DNA of 64,000 bases. Origin: CBDIHP01 sp965279195 (GTDB lineage Bacteria; Planctomycetota; Planctomycetia; Isosphaerales; Isosphaeraceae). How positions within the stretch are numbered: the first letter of the stretch is position 1; each line of letters begins with the position of its first letter. The notes beneath the pieces were generated by a model. That model was not told the origin of the DNA. It saw nothing but the letters and a program-made list of their open reading frames with translations, and did not search any database. Of this stretch, positions 34,554-43,132 are shown in pieces. The translations under genes and the position numbers were made by a program. The DNA lies in assembly GCA_965279195.1 (NCBI GenBank), contig CBDIHP010000048.1, positions 124,001 through 188,000 on the forward strand. The letters are read 5' to 3'.

Positions 34554-34826
34554 TCAGGACGGCCGCGAGCGACGCGGATCGTCCTGTGACATCCAATTCA
34601 GGGCTCCCAAACTACGCCTGAGTGATGTCATGACCACATCATAGGGAACCTCTTCGACGACGCCGGATTCGATCTCCGCGTTTCGCCTGAGGGCTTCCCG
34701 AGCGTTCTCGTCGTGAGTCTCGTCGGGTAGATCCCTACCCAGACCTTCCCACAAGACCCTCACGAGTTCCATCCGTTCCGCGACCGACAAGGCGAGCGCT
34801 CGCTGGGTCAGTTCACGGAGTTCCAT
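34554..34826 (-). CDS. Addiction-module component, TIGR02574-type antitoxin
   Basis: 90 residues from the ATG at 34826 (MELRELTQRALALSVAERME); an ATG at 34865 is also possible. The N-terminal LSVAERMELVRVLWEGL is the hallmark of the putative addiction-module component family, whose members are antitoxins coded beside RelE/ParE toxins. The C-terminal part (ENAREALRRNAEIESGVVEE) is less usual. No RelE/ParE gene is present within several kb; the next gene downstream is the Tse2-like one. It is either an orphan or works with an unconventional partner. The frame overlaps the end of the membrane protein gene upstream. Confidence 0.75.
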   Translation of the reverse strand: MELRELTQRALALSVAERMELVRVLWEGLGRDLPDETHDENAREALRRNAEIESGVVEEVPYDVVMTSLRRSLGALNWMSQDDPRRSRPS

Positions 34827-35170
34827 GGAGCTTGATTCCCGAATTGTCGGAAGATCGGCCGCCATCGGGGCGGGGTGAGGGCCGCGATTCCCAGCGATGC
34901 GAGGAACAGCATCGGGACGGTGACGAAGCGGGTTACCCAGGCTAGGTTGGAGATGCGGATACGGGTCATCATCGACGGCGAAATGTCCTCCGGCCAGCCG
35001 CTCAGGTCGGATTGATAAATATCGATTGCCTCAGGCAAATCGCCCTGCTCCTCCAATCGCAACAGGGTTGCCATGGATCGAGCCTGCAAATAATGGTTCG
35101 TCTCCGAGACGAATCGCCAGCCTGCGGAGAGCAACAGCCCTGCGATCACCAAGGCGATGGCATGTCGCAT
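34808..35170 (-). CDS. Small hypothetical two-helix membrane protein
   Basis: 120 residues from the ATG at 35170 (GAGG seven bases upstream). The first helix is MRHAIALVIAGLLLSAGWRF; the second is FVTVPMLFLASLGIAALTPP near residue 95. The loop between them (NHYLQARSMATLLRLEEQGD, IDIYQSDLSGWPEDISP) should be outside the cytoplasm. I do not recognise the family. It overlaps the antitoxin-type gene downstream by 19 bases, so they may be expressed together. The low similarity to anything known and the position at the head of the toxin-like cluster leave its role open. Confidence 0.6.
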   Translation of the reverse strand: MRHAIALVIAGLLLSAGWRFVSETNHYLQARSMATLLRLEEQGDLPEAIDIYQSDLSGWPEDISPSMMTRIRISNLAWVTRFVTVPMLFLASLGIAALTPPRWRPIFRQFGNQAPWNSVN

Positions 35171-35205
35171 AGAGATCCTCGCCGGGATCCGGGTACGAGG
35201 CTCCG

Positions 35206-35274
35206 TCTCGGGGCGTCCGCCGGTGCGTTGGACGCGGCCCGATGGGCCGCGTGGCAACACACCCTACACTCCGC
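35206..35274. repeat. TAGGGTGTGGTG element, partial copy 1 of 5
   Basis: The right half of the second repeat family: GTCCGCCGGTGCGTTGGACG, a GCGGCCCGATGGGCCGC stem and the end GTGGCAACACACCCTAC. It lies 43 bases from the dxs stop codon. Confidence 0.65.
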
Positions 35275-35316
35275 GAGCTTGGAGTCTTGGCGGTTCCATG
35301 AATTCCGATTCCCCGC

Positions 35317-37266
35317 TCAGCCGGCCCAGGCGCGGCCCTCGGTGGCGGCGGGCTCGGCGTGGGGGAGGCCGAGGGACTTGGCCAGGTCGAGGGCGGACTG
35401 GGTGATGCCGTCGACGTCGAGGCCGACCTCGGCGAGCTGCTCGTCGCGCTCGGCGTGGAGGACGAAGCGGTCGGGGAGGCCGAGGCGTCGGACGTTGGCG
35501 GTGGGGAGGCCGGCCTCGTTGGCGGCCTCGAGCACGGCCGAGCCGAAGCCGCCCATCAGGCAGCCCTCCTCGACGGTGACGACGAATCCACACTCTTCGA
35601 TTGCCTTGAGGATCGTCGCCTTGTCCAGCGGCTTGGCGAACCGGGCGTTGATGACGCCGACTCGGAGCCCGTGCTGCTGGCGGAGCCGCTCGGCCGCGCG
35701 GAGGCAGCCGCCCACGAGCGTGCCGAAGGCGACGAACATGCCGTCCGTCTCCCACTCCAGGATCTCGGCCTGGCCCAGCTCGATCGGCTGGACCTCGCGG
35801 CTGATCGTCTCGAGGTTGGTCTTGGGGTAGCGGATCGAGGTCGGGCCGTCGTGCGACAGGGCGAAGTCGAGCATGGGCGCCACGTCCTTCTCGTCGCCGG
35901 GGGCCATCACCACCATGTTGGGGAACATGCGCATGTAGGCGATGTCGTAGGTGCCGTGGTGCGTCGGGCCGTCGGCCCCGACGACGCCGGCGCGGTCGAG
36001 CGTGAAGGTGACGGGGAGGTTCTGGAGCGAGACCTCCTGGAAGATCTGGTCGAACGCGCGCTGGAGGAAGGTGCTGTAGATATCAACAACCGGCCGCGCA
36101 CCGGCCTTGGCCATGCCGCCGGCGAAGGCGACGGCGTGGCTCTCGCAGATGCCGACGTCGAAGAACTGGTCCGGGAAGGTCTCGCGGATCTTCTGGAGCT
36201 TGTTCCCCTCGCACATGGCGGCCGTGAGCACGGCGACCTTGGGGTCGCGTTTGAGCGCGTCGAAGAGGGCGGCGCTGATCGCGTCGGTGTAGGCCTTGCT
36301 GGAGGAGGTCTTGAGCGGGATGATCCCGTCCTCGCTGGTCTCGAACGGCGAGGGGGCGTGGAACCTGACGGGGTCCTTCACGGCCGGGGCGAACCCGCGG
36401 CCCTTCTCGGTCAGGACGTGGAGCAGCACCGGGCCGTCCATCGCCTTGACCTTCTCCAGGTAGGTGCGCAGGGACTTGAGGTCGTGCCCGTCCACCGGGC
36501 CGATGTAGGCGAAGCCCAGCTCCTCGAAGAGCATGCCGCCGTGGACCGACGCCTTGACCGCGTCCTTCGCCTGCTGGAACAGCCGCTCGGCCTGGTCGCC
36601 CACCAGGGGGATCGACGGCAGGAGCTTGCGCAACTTCTTGTTCAGATCATTATAGGCCGGCGCCATCCGGGCCTTGTCGAAGTAGTAGGCCAGGCCGCCC
36701 ACGCGGGGGCAGATCGACATCTTGTTATCATTGAGGATGATCAGCGATCGCCGGCCGACGCCGTGGGCTGTGGCGTTGTTGAGCGCCTCGAAGACGATGC
36801 CCGAGGGGAACGCGCCGTCGCCGATCACGCCGACGGAGTACCGCTCGGGGTGGCCGACGAGGTTGTCGCCCGCCTTGAGGCCGAGGGCCGTGGAGGGGGC
36901 GTTGCCGGCGTGGCCGGTCATGAACAGGTCGTACTCGCTCTCGGCCGGGTTGGGGTAGCCCATCAGGCCCCCCTTGGTCCGGATGGTGGGGAGCAGGTCG
37001 GCGCGGCCGGTCAGGAGCTTGTGGGGGTAGATCTGGTGGCCGGTGTCCCAGATCAGGCGGTCCTTCTTGAAGTCGAACGCGAGGTGGAGCGCGATGCAGA
37101 GCTCGACCACCCCGAGGTTGCTGGCGAAGTGGGCGGGCCGGTGATTGACGACCGAGATCAGGGCCTGGCGCATCTCGTCGGCGAGCTGCTCCAGCTCCTT
37201 GTCGGAGAGCGACTTGAGGTCGGCCGGGGACGCGACCCGGGGCAGGACGGCGGCGGTGGGTTTCAT
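35317..37266 (-). CDS. dxs: 1-deoxy-D-xylulose-5-phosphate synthase
   Basis: 649 residues. Dxs condenses pyruvate and glyceraldehyde 3-phosphate with thiamine diphosphate, the first step of the MEP pathway. The ATG at 37266 overlaps the ispA stop by one base (TGATG), so translation is coupled. Motifs: GVVELCIALHLAFDFKKDRL, DTGHQIYPHK, MTGHAGNAPSTALGL, the diphosphate-binding GDGAFPSG...NNA, DNKMSIC, GHDL, ICESHAVAFAGGMAKAGARP and DRAGVVGADGPTHHGTYDIA. The DNKMSIC and GAFPSG variants set it apart slightly from the proteobacterial type (GDGAMTAG), but the length and domain order are normal. Confidence 0.95.
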   Translation of the reverse strand: MKPTAAVLPRVASPADLKSLSDKELEQLADEMRQALISVVNHRPAHFASNLGVVELCIALHLAFDFKKDRLIWDTGHQIYPHKLLTGRADLLPTIRTKGGLMGYPNPAESEYDLFMTGHAGNAPSTALGLKAGDNLVGHPERYSVGVIGDGAFPSGIVFEALNNATAHGVGRRSLIILNDNKMSICPRVGGLAYYFDKARMAPAYNDLNKKLRKLLPSIPLVGDQAERLFQQAKDAVKASVHGGMLFEELGFAYIGPVDGHDLKSLRTYLEKVKAMDGPVLLHVLTEKGRGFAPAVKDPVRFHAPSPFETSEDGIIPLKTSSSKAYTDAISAALFDALKRDPKVAVLTAAMCEGNKLQKIRETFPDQFFDVGICESHAVAFAGGMAKAGARPVVDIYSTFLQRAFDQIFQEVSLQNLPVTFTLDRAGVVGADGPTHHGTYDIAYMRMFPNMVVMAPGDEKDVAPMLDFALSHDGPTSIRYPKTNLETISREVQPIELGQAEILEWETDGMFVAFGTLVGGCLRAAERLRQQHGLRVGVINARFAKPLDKATILKAIEECGFVVTVEEGCLMGGFGSAVLEAANEAGLPTANVRRLGLPDRFVLHAERDEQLAEVGLDVDGITQSALDLAKSLGLPHAEPAATEGRAWAG

Positions 37267-38201
37267 CAACGGTCCCTTTCCAAGAGTTCCCACGCCAGCG
37301 CTTTCAGGTAACGCCCGCGTTCACCGAACGGTTCCAGGGCGGCGACGGCCTCGTCGGCGAGTTGCCGGGCGCGCCGTCGGCTCCCTTCCGGGCCGAGGAG
37401 GCCCGGATACGTCCACTTGCCCAGGCCGGAGTCCTTCTGGACCCGCTTGCCCATCTTCGCCTCGTCCCCCTGGACGTCGAGCAGGTCGTCGACGATCTGG
37501 AAGGCGAGGCCCACCGCATGTCCGTACCGCGTCAGGGCTTCGAGCTGTTCCTCGGGCGCCCCGACGGCGATCCCCCCCATCCGCAACGACGCCCGAAGCA
37601 GGGCCCCGGTCTTGCGGACGTGGATCGCCTGGAGTTCCTCGACGTTGGGGTCGTCCCGGTCCTCGGCCTGGAGGTCGGCCATCTGGCCGCCGACCATGCC
37701 GTCGGGGCCCGCGCCCTCGGCCAGCGCCCGGACGCAGCCGACGGCCGCCTCGGCGGGGTGGGTGTGCTTGACGATGACCTCGAACGCCTGGGTCAGCAGG
37801 CCGTCTCCGGCCAGGATCGCCGTGGCCTCGTCGAACGCCTTGTGGCAGGTCGGCCGGCCGCGGCGGAGGTCGTCGTCGTCCATCGCCGGAAGGTCATCGT
37901 GGATCAGGCTATACGTGTGGACCATCTCCAGCGCGCAGGCCGAGGGGAGGGCCTTCTGGGGGTCGCCGCCGCAGGCGTCGGCCGCCATCATCGCCAGGAC
38001 CGGCCTCAGCCGCTTGCCCCCGGCCAGGAGGCTGTAGCGCATCGCCTCCGACAGCCGGGCGGGGGCCCCGGGCGCGGTGGGGGTGGCCTTCGACCCGTCG
38101 AACTCGGGCACGAACCGGCTCAGCGCCCCTTCCACCTGGCCCCGGAATCCGGCGAGATAGGCGGAAAGGTCGATCGTTTCAGACGTTATGCTCATCGTCA
38201 T
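37266..38201 (-). CDS. ispA: Polyprenyl (farnesyl/geranylgeranyl) diphosphate synthase
   Basis: 311 residues from the ATG at 38201 (MTMSITSETIDLS). It builds C15 or C20 prenyl diphosphates from isopentenyl and dimethylallyl diphosphate. The first aspartate-rich motif is DDLPAMDDDDLRRG in HTYSLIHDDLPAMDDDDLRR; the second is FQIVDDLLDVQGDE. GGKRLRPVLAMMAADACGGD and CHKAFDEATAILAGDGLLTQ are typical of short-chain IspA enzymes. Residues before the first motif suggest a C15 or C20 product, not longer chains. dxs follows directly, giving an ispA-dxs operon as in many bacteria. Confidence 0.93.
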   Translation of the reverse strand: MTMSITSETIDLSAYLAGFRGQVEGALSRFVPEFDGSKATPTAPGAPARLSEAMRYSLLAGGKRLRPVLAMMAADACGGDPQKALPSACALEMVHTYSLIHDDLPAMDDDDLRRGRPTCHKAFDEATAILAGDGLLTQAFEVIVKHTHPAEAAVGCVRALAEGAGPDGMVGGQMADLQAEDRDDPNVEELQAIHVRKTGALLRASLRMGGIAVGAPEEQLEALTRYGHAVGLAFQIVDDLLDVQGDEAKMGKRVQKDSGLGKWTYPGLLGPEGSRRRARQLADEAVAALEPFGERGRYLKALAWELLERDR

Positions 38202-38515
38202 GGGCGGAAAAGTTGGGCGCGGGGACCGTCGGGCCGATCGACTGGGACTGGACCCGCAATCCATGCGGGCATGCGATCTCCCCTTCCGGGGGCCCCGGGC
38301 CGGCTCCGCCTATTGTGGACGCCGAGGTGTCCGATGTCCATGAGCCAGCCGCAAGAATCGGCCCCGAACCCCTTTGGAGTGCGAGAGCCGGGCGGTCGCC
38401 CCGTCCCGGATCCTGCCCCAGGGGCCGGCCCGCACCGCGTCCGTCCACAGGGCGAAGCCTCGCCGTGTCGTTTCCTGCGCGGTGGGTGAGACGGATTGTC
38501 TGGGGTGACTTCGGG
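38202..38515. other. Intergenic region upstream of ispA
   Basis: 314 bases between the ispA start and the end of the next minus-strand gene. A short frame beginning at 38336 (MSMSQPQESAPNPFGVREP) is seen on the plus strand but has no support. I see no clear promoter or hairpin. Confidence 0.4.
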
Positions 38516-39736
38516 TCAGGGTCTCGCGTCGGGTTGGCGGCGGTCGAAGGGCTGACCAAGCCGGTCGGCTTCGATTTCGCCGGGACGAAGCCATTTCTTC
38601 GCAACCTCTGGCGAGTGAAGGTCATAGCCCTCATCATTCCGGACGGAGTCGGCGGCCGGCGCGAAGGGTGTGAGGGGTTTCGGGGCCGCCGGCGGTCCCG
38701 GGGCGGGCGGGGGCGATTCGGCCTCGGGTCGGGACTCGACCGCGGGCTCGACCTCGACCCGGGCCTCGGGTTCGAGCATCCCGGCGGCGATGGCCTCGGC
38801 CCGCTGGGCGCGGTGGATCTGGAGTTCCCGGACCAGCCGCTCGCGTTCGCGCTCGCGCGAGCGGATGTGGCGGCGGAGGCGCTCGGGCTCCAGGGACGGG
38901 TCGAAGGTGGAGGCGAGGCCGGCGAGTTCGAGGGCGGGGTCGGGCCGTTCCTCCAGCTCGTCGTGCCGGAGCTGGACCTCTTCGAGGCGGCGGGTGAGGA
39001 TGTCCTTGAGTTCGGCCCGCCACCGGGGACGCTCGCGGCGGGCGGCCTCGGCCCGCATGCGGGTCCACTCGCGGGCCGACCTGTCCGCGTGGTCGGAATC
39101 CGGGTCGTCTCCGGGGAGGCCGTTGGGCCAGACCGCACCGTATTCGGCGCTGCCGATGGCGAGCACCAGGGCCTTGGCGCGCGAGATCCGCAGGCGGCCC
39201 GGCTGGGCGGGGGCGCAGAGGGCGTCGAACCGGGTGTCCAGCGAGGCCAGCCACCAGTCGGCGTCGACGGCGTCGATCATCTCCCTGAGGGCGTCGACCA
39301 CCCAGCGGCAGCCGGCCTTGGTGCGCAGCAGGCCCCGCACGGCCAGGCCGGGCTCGGACTCCATGAGCGCGATCAGGCGGAGGACGTCGCGGTCGCGGCG
39401 GCCCTCCTCGGCCTCGCGGGCGTTGGCCGCGCGGATGACGGCGTGGGCCTCCTCGGCCCGCTCGACCCGGTCGACCTGCCAGGCGAGCCTGGCGATGCGT
39501 TCGAGCAGGAACGCCTCCTTGGCGTCGCGCGGGGGGACCGGCTCGGCGGCGAGCTGCCGGTCGACGAACGCCTCCATCTCCCCCTCCATCTCGCCCGGCC
39601 AGGCGACGCCGGCCCCGGCGAGCCCGTGCTGGAACGCATTCGCACGCGAGCGTGCTTTTCCGTCCTCGGTGCGCGGCCCTGTGCTCTTCAGGGCGTTCTC
39701 CCGGTTCGCAATCGTTCGGGAATCAAGGCGATTCAT
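38516..39736 (-). CDS. Hypothetical protein with N-terminal STGPRT..GK..SR.NA motif
   Basis: 406 residues from the ATG at 39736 (six bases after an alternative ATG). The N-terminus NRENALKSTGPRTEDGKARS followed by RANAFQHGL is a recurrent motif of a widespread, uncharacterised family abundant in planctomycetes. The middle is helical and charged (EAFLLERIARLAWQVDRVER, RDVLRLIALMESEPGL). After residue 300 there is an acidic and proline-rich tail (EPEARVEVEPAVESRPEAES) predicted to be disordered. There is no signal peptide or membrane segment. A link to DNA or mobile elements has been suggested to me by the R/K-rich N-terminus only. Function unknown; it stands alone. Confidence 0.8.
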   Translation of the reverse strand: MNRLDSRTIANRENALKSTGPRTEDGKARSRANAFQHGLAGAGVAWPGEMEGEMEAFVDRQLAAEPVPPRDAKEAFLLERIARLAWQVDRVERAEEAHAVIRAANAREAEEGRRDRDVLRLIALMESEPGLAVRGLLRTKAGCRWVVDALREMIDAVDADWWLASLDTRFDALCAPAQPGRLRISRAKALVLAIGSAEYGAVWPNGLPGDDPDSDHADRSAREWTRMRAEAARRERPRWRAELKDILTRRLEEVQLRHDELEERPDPALELAGLASTFDPSLEPERLRRHIRSRERERERLVRELQIHRAQRAEAIAAGMLEPEARVEVEPAVESRPEAESPPPAPGPPAAPKPLTPFAPAADSVRNDEGYDLHSPEVAKKWLRPGEIEADRLGQPFDRRQPDARP

Positions 39737-40263
39737 GTGCAAAACCCTCCCGTTTCAAAATGCGAAGATGCCTCCCACATCTTTACCTTATGGCTGTCCG
39801 GGTCATTGTGTTGGCGCAAACCGGGCAAGATTTTCCGGCCGGGTTCCGGTTGCGCGGGATCTTCCGCGCCGCGTCCGGTTCGGTGGGCCGGCGTTCGCTC
39901 TGGGGTGCGGCCCGAGGGCCGAAAAAATTCGGAGGGGCCGCGGCGCGATCGCATCGAGATCGGGGACACTACCCGGAGACCGCCGTCGGCGGAGGAATAC
40001 TAATTTGCCGATTGGTCATGTATCGATGAGGGATCATGTCCTAAGGAATTCCTAGCTACAGGCTTGAATGCTTGTGAGGGTCCTTGCTATCATCCGGCCC
40101 GCGGCGGCCCGGACGGGCAAGGCCGCGAATCCCGCCCCATCCCGACCCGGGGAAATGACGCCCGGGTCGCCGGTCGGTCTGCGCTCCTCTTCCTCCTCTC
40201 CCGGCGCCCCGCCGACACATCCTCCTCCCTTCCTTCCCCAATTTTGTGAGAGTGTCCCGACCC
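39737..40263. other. Divergent intergenic region upstream of the DUF1559 gene
   Basis: 527 bases with no supported gene. A Shine-Dalgarno for the DUF1559 gene is weak (GAGAGTG). The stretch contains GCAAACCGGGCAAGATTTTC and similar sequence, but no long palindrome or repeat-family copy. Confidence 0.45.
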
Positions 40264-41283
40264 ATGAGACGTCAACACAGCGGTAAGGTTCGTCGGGGGT
40301 TCACCCTGATCGAGCTGCTGGTCGTCATCGCCATCATCGCGGTCCTGATCGCGCTGCTGCTCCCGGCCGTCCAGGCGGCGCGCGAGGCGGCGAGGCGGTC
40401 GCAGTGCGTCAACAACCTGAAGCAGGTCGGGCTGGCGATGCACAACTACGAGTCGTCCATCGGGAAATTCCCGCTGGGCGCCACCACGGCCGTCACCAAC
40501 CAGGGCACCGCCACCCCCGTCTGCCCCACCGACGGATCCACGCCCCTCACGCGCAAGAAGCACACGATGTGGACGCTGATCCTGCCCTACGTGGAGCAGC
40601 AGAACGCGTTCAACTCGGTGAACTTCGACTTCGCCGCCAAGGACATGCAGGCCGGGATCCACGCCGGCGCGGTCAACTACACGGGCCTGAAGACCACGGT
40701 TGCCGCCTACATCTGCCCGTCGGACATCCCCGCCAGCCCGATCACCAGCGCCAACGCCTATTCGCAGGGCTCGTACGCCGGCTCGTTCGGCACCATCGAC
40801 ATCATCCGCTACACCTCGTGCCCCTATGAGGTCGAGCCCGACGGCATGTTCGGCCGCAACCGCTGCTACGGCATCGCCGACATGCGCGACGGCACCAGCA
40901 ACACGATCCTGGCCGGCGAATACTCCAACTTCAAGACGCCGCTTTTGACCTACGGCAACTACTGGAACATCTTCGACTGGATCGGGCCGTCGGCCTTCCC
41001 CGGCGTGACCACGATCCAGGGCGGCCTGGCCTCGACCGTGCCCCGCATCAACGCCAACGTGCTCACCCCGGACGTCCCCGCGACCGGCACCGCCACCTGG
41101 CGCAACGACCCCGCGTCGTTCAACATGGGCCAGTGGGGCTTCCGGAGCCTGCACCCCGGCGGCGCCAACTTCCTGTTCGGCGACGGCTCGGTCCGGTTCC
41201 TCAAGAGCTCGGTCGACCCCACGATCTATCGCGGCCTCAGCACCCGCACCGGCGGCGAGGTCATCAGCGCCGACGCGCTCTGA
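40264..41283 (+). CDS. DUF1559 prepilin-like protein
   Basis: 339 residues from the ATG at 40264 (MRRQHSGKVRRGFTLIELLV). The type IV prepilin leader is complete: the cleavage site G|FTLIE, then a long hydrophobic helix (LLVVIAIIAVLIALLLPAVQ), then AAREAARRSQCVNNLKQ. The DUF1559 globular part ends with the H-x9-DG signature LHPGGANFLFGDGSVRFLK. Such proteins are processed by prepilin peptidase and form or decorate pseudopili on the outside of the cytoplasmic membrane; planctomycetes carry dozens, of unknown assembly. A GTG six codons upstream is an alternative start but would lengthen the leader. The lipoprotein gene 125 bases downstream is its usual companion. Confidence 0.94.
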   Translation: MRRQHSGKVRRGFTLIELLVVIAIIAVLIALLLPAVQAAREAARRSQCVNNLKQVGLAMHNYESSIGKFPLGATTAVTNQGTATPVCPTDGSTPLTRKKHTMWTLILPYVEQQNAFNSVNFDFAAKDMQAGIHAGAVNYTGLKTTVAAYICPSDIPASPITSANAYSQGSYAGSFGTIDIIRYTSCPYEVEPDGMFGRNRCYGIADMRDGTSNTILAGEYSNFKTPLLTYGNYWNIFDWIGPSAFPGVTTIQGGLASTVPRINANVLTPDVPATGTATWRNDPASFNMGQWGFRSLHPGGANFLFGDGSVRFLKSSVDPTIYRGLSTRTGGEVISADAL

Positions 41284-41408
41284 TCCGAATATGAATCGAT
41301 GAGATCCGCCCGATCGTCATCCGACCGGCGTCGCGTGCCCCCAGGCCCGCGACGCCGGCCCCGTTCGTTGCACGCCCATAACATATCCTGATCCGAGAGC
41401 CCACCACG

Positions 41409-41615
41409 ATGAAGACCCTCGCCCGCGCCGGCCTCGCCGCGCTCGTGATCTCGCTCGCCGGCTGCCAGTCCGAGCAGCTCCCCGACGCCCCCAAGCCCAT
41501 CCGCGACGCCTACTCCGACCCCGGCTCGGTGACCCCCAACAACGCCAAGATCTCCAAGGGGGACGCCACCAAGAAGTACAACACCGAATCCGGCGCCTCG
41601 GCCGAGGAGCATTGA
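41409..41615 (+). CDS. Small lipoprotein following the DUF1559 gene
   Basis: 68 residues. The leader MKTLARAGLAALVISLAGCQ contains the lipobox LAGC, so the mature lipoprotein begins at Cys19 and is only 50 residues long. The mature part is polar: PDAPKPIRDAYSDP, then SVTPNNAKISKGDATKKY and an acidic end. Small lipoproteins of this kind often follow DUF1559 genes in planctomycetes, implying a joint role at the cell envelope; the role is unknown. It is on the same strand as the DUF1559 gene and probably co-transcribed. Confidence 0.8.
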   Translation: MKTLARAGLAALVISLAGCQSEQLPDAPKPIRDAYSDPGSVTPNNAKISKGDATKKYNTESGASAEEH

Positions 41616-41650
41616 TCGGCCCCCGCAATCGGGAGTTCTCCGGGGCGCCT

Positions 41651-41802
41651 GTAGGGTGTGGTGCCACGCGGCTTTCAGGGCCGCGTCCACCGCACCCGGG
41701 AGGAGGATTGGTCGTCCCGTTCCGCGGGGGGCGTCTCGGTGTCGCTCGCCCCCGTGGGTGCGGTGGACGCGATCGTCCCGATCGCGTGGCACCACACCCT
41801 AC
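41651..41802. repeat. TAGGGTGTGGTG element, copy 2 of 5
   Basis: It begins GTAGGGTGTGGTGCCACGCG and ends CGCGTGGCACCACACCCTAC, a nearly perfect 20-bp terminal inverted repeat. Internal arms GGGCCGCGTCCACCGCACCC and GGGTGCGGTGGACGCG also pair. The right end is two bases from the stop codon of the interrupted sensor gene (41804). Confidence 0.85.
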
Positions 41803-42092
41803 CTCATCGGAACCCGTCCGGGTCGGCCAGCAGGCGGGCGACCTCGGCGGGGCCTTCCTGGCGGACGCGGTCGGCGAGCTTCGCCGTCTTCAGCCAGGCG
41901 AGCGCCCCCTCGGCATTGCCGGCGCGGGTCATGGACCAGAGGATGCTCTTGACCATGTAGCGTTGTTGATCTGGACTCCTGGTTTCCGCCACCTTCTTCG
42001 CCTGCTCGACGTCGCCGACAATCGCGCCGACCTGGGCTCGGCACGCTTCGGCCATGCTGGCCCGCTGGGCTTCCGTGTAGGTAACGCCCCAT

Positions 42093-43132
42093 GGCTCATG
42101 TTCCACCGGCGGTGGAGACCTATTTCGGCAGGCTGTTCGGTGTGGTGTGATCGGGGTGTGACCCGATCGACCCGAGGCGGAGGCCGGCGATGGACTTCCC
42201 GATCCACCAGTACATGGACGAGCAGGCCTGCTACGACCGGCTCGTCGAGATCCTCCACCCCGAGGGCCTCGCCTGCCCGCGATGCGGAGGCCGCGAGTAC
42301 GGCGTGCACCGCAGGCACCGCGCCCCGGCGCTGGACTATCGCTGCCGCGGCTGCCGGCGCGTCTTCAACGCTTACACCGGCACCGCACTCCAGAAGACCC
42401 AGCGGCCCGCATCGCACCTGCTGCTGATCCTCCGCGGCATCGCCCAGGGAGTCCCCACCGCGAAGCTGGCCCGCGAGCTGGGCTGCGACCGGGTCAAGCT
42501 CCTGGAGCTGAGGCACCGGATCCAGCAGCGGGCCCTGGATGGCCAGGAGCCCGAGCCCCTCGACGACGCCGTGTGCGAGGCCGACGAGACCTTCGTCAAC
42601 GCGGGGGAAAAAAGGCATCCCGCACGACTCGCCCGATGACCCGCCGCGGCGCCGCGCGAACAAGCGTCGCGGCCACGGCACCTTCGCCAACGACCGCCCG
42701 CCGGTCGCCGGCACCTTCGGCCGCTCCTCCGGCGCGATCCGGCTGCACGTCCTGCCGACCACCGACCAGCGGACCTTGAATGGCATGGTCCAGGCGACGA
42801 CGAGCCCCGGTGCGAGGCTGAACACCGACGAGTGGTCGGGCTACGACCGCGTCCCGGACCTCGGTCGGTCGCGGGCGACGGTGAACCACGCGATCAAGGA
42901 GTGGGCCCGCGACGACGACGGGGACGGGATCCGCGAGGTGCACGTCAACTCGATGGAGGGGACCTGGGCGGCGCTGCGGACGTTCCTGCGGCCCTTCCGG
43001 GGCGTGAGCAAGCACCACCTGCGCGGCTACGTGGCCATCTTCGAGTGGATCCACAACCTCAAGTCGGTGACCGACGACTTCCTGGCCATCCTCCTCGGAA
43101 GAAAGCCGAACACCGCTGGTGGAACATGAGCC
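42093..43132 (+). mobile_element. IS1595-family insertion sequence, 1040 bp
   Basis: Terminal inverted repeats GGCTCATGTTCCACCGGCGG at 42093 and its complement ending at 43132 differ at one of 22 positions. The flanks 42084-42092 and 43133-43141 are both ACGCCCCAT, a direct target duplication of 8-9 bp as expected for this family. The element carries one transposase gene split by a frameshift. The intact duplication indicates a fairly recent insertion into the sensor gene. Confidence 0.92.
42190..43129 (+). pseudogene. ISXO2-like (IS1595 family) transposase, frameshifted
   Basis: The first frame (42190 to about 42610) gives an N-terminal zinc ribbon (CPRCGG, YRCRGCRRVFNAYTGT), HTH-like VPTAKLARELGCDRVKLL and the first acidic motif CEADETFVNAGEK. 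The second frame, one base later, continues GIPHDSPDD, then RGHGTFANDRPPVAGTFGR, LNTDEWSGY (second Asp), NSMEGTWAALR (catalytic E/H region) and HLRGYVAIFEWIHNLKS to the stop at 43127-43129, inside the right end repeat. The frames meet at G5A6 (42603-42613); one fewer A would join them. It could be an inactivating indel, a sequencing error, or slippage on the A run. Confidence 0.88.

Noticed and set aside
35359..37311. Plus-strand open frame of 650 codons opposite dxs
   Set aside because: Shadow of dxs; the minus strand shows all dxs motifs.
38336..38489. Short plus-strand frame MSMSQPQESAPNPFG...
   Set aside because: About 50 codons, no ribosome site and no recognised family.
41804..42106. 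A separate 100-residue gene beginning MEHEPWGVTYTEAQ
   Set aside because: Its first codons are the end of the IS1595 element; the remainder is the displaced C-terminus of the sensor gene.
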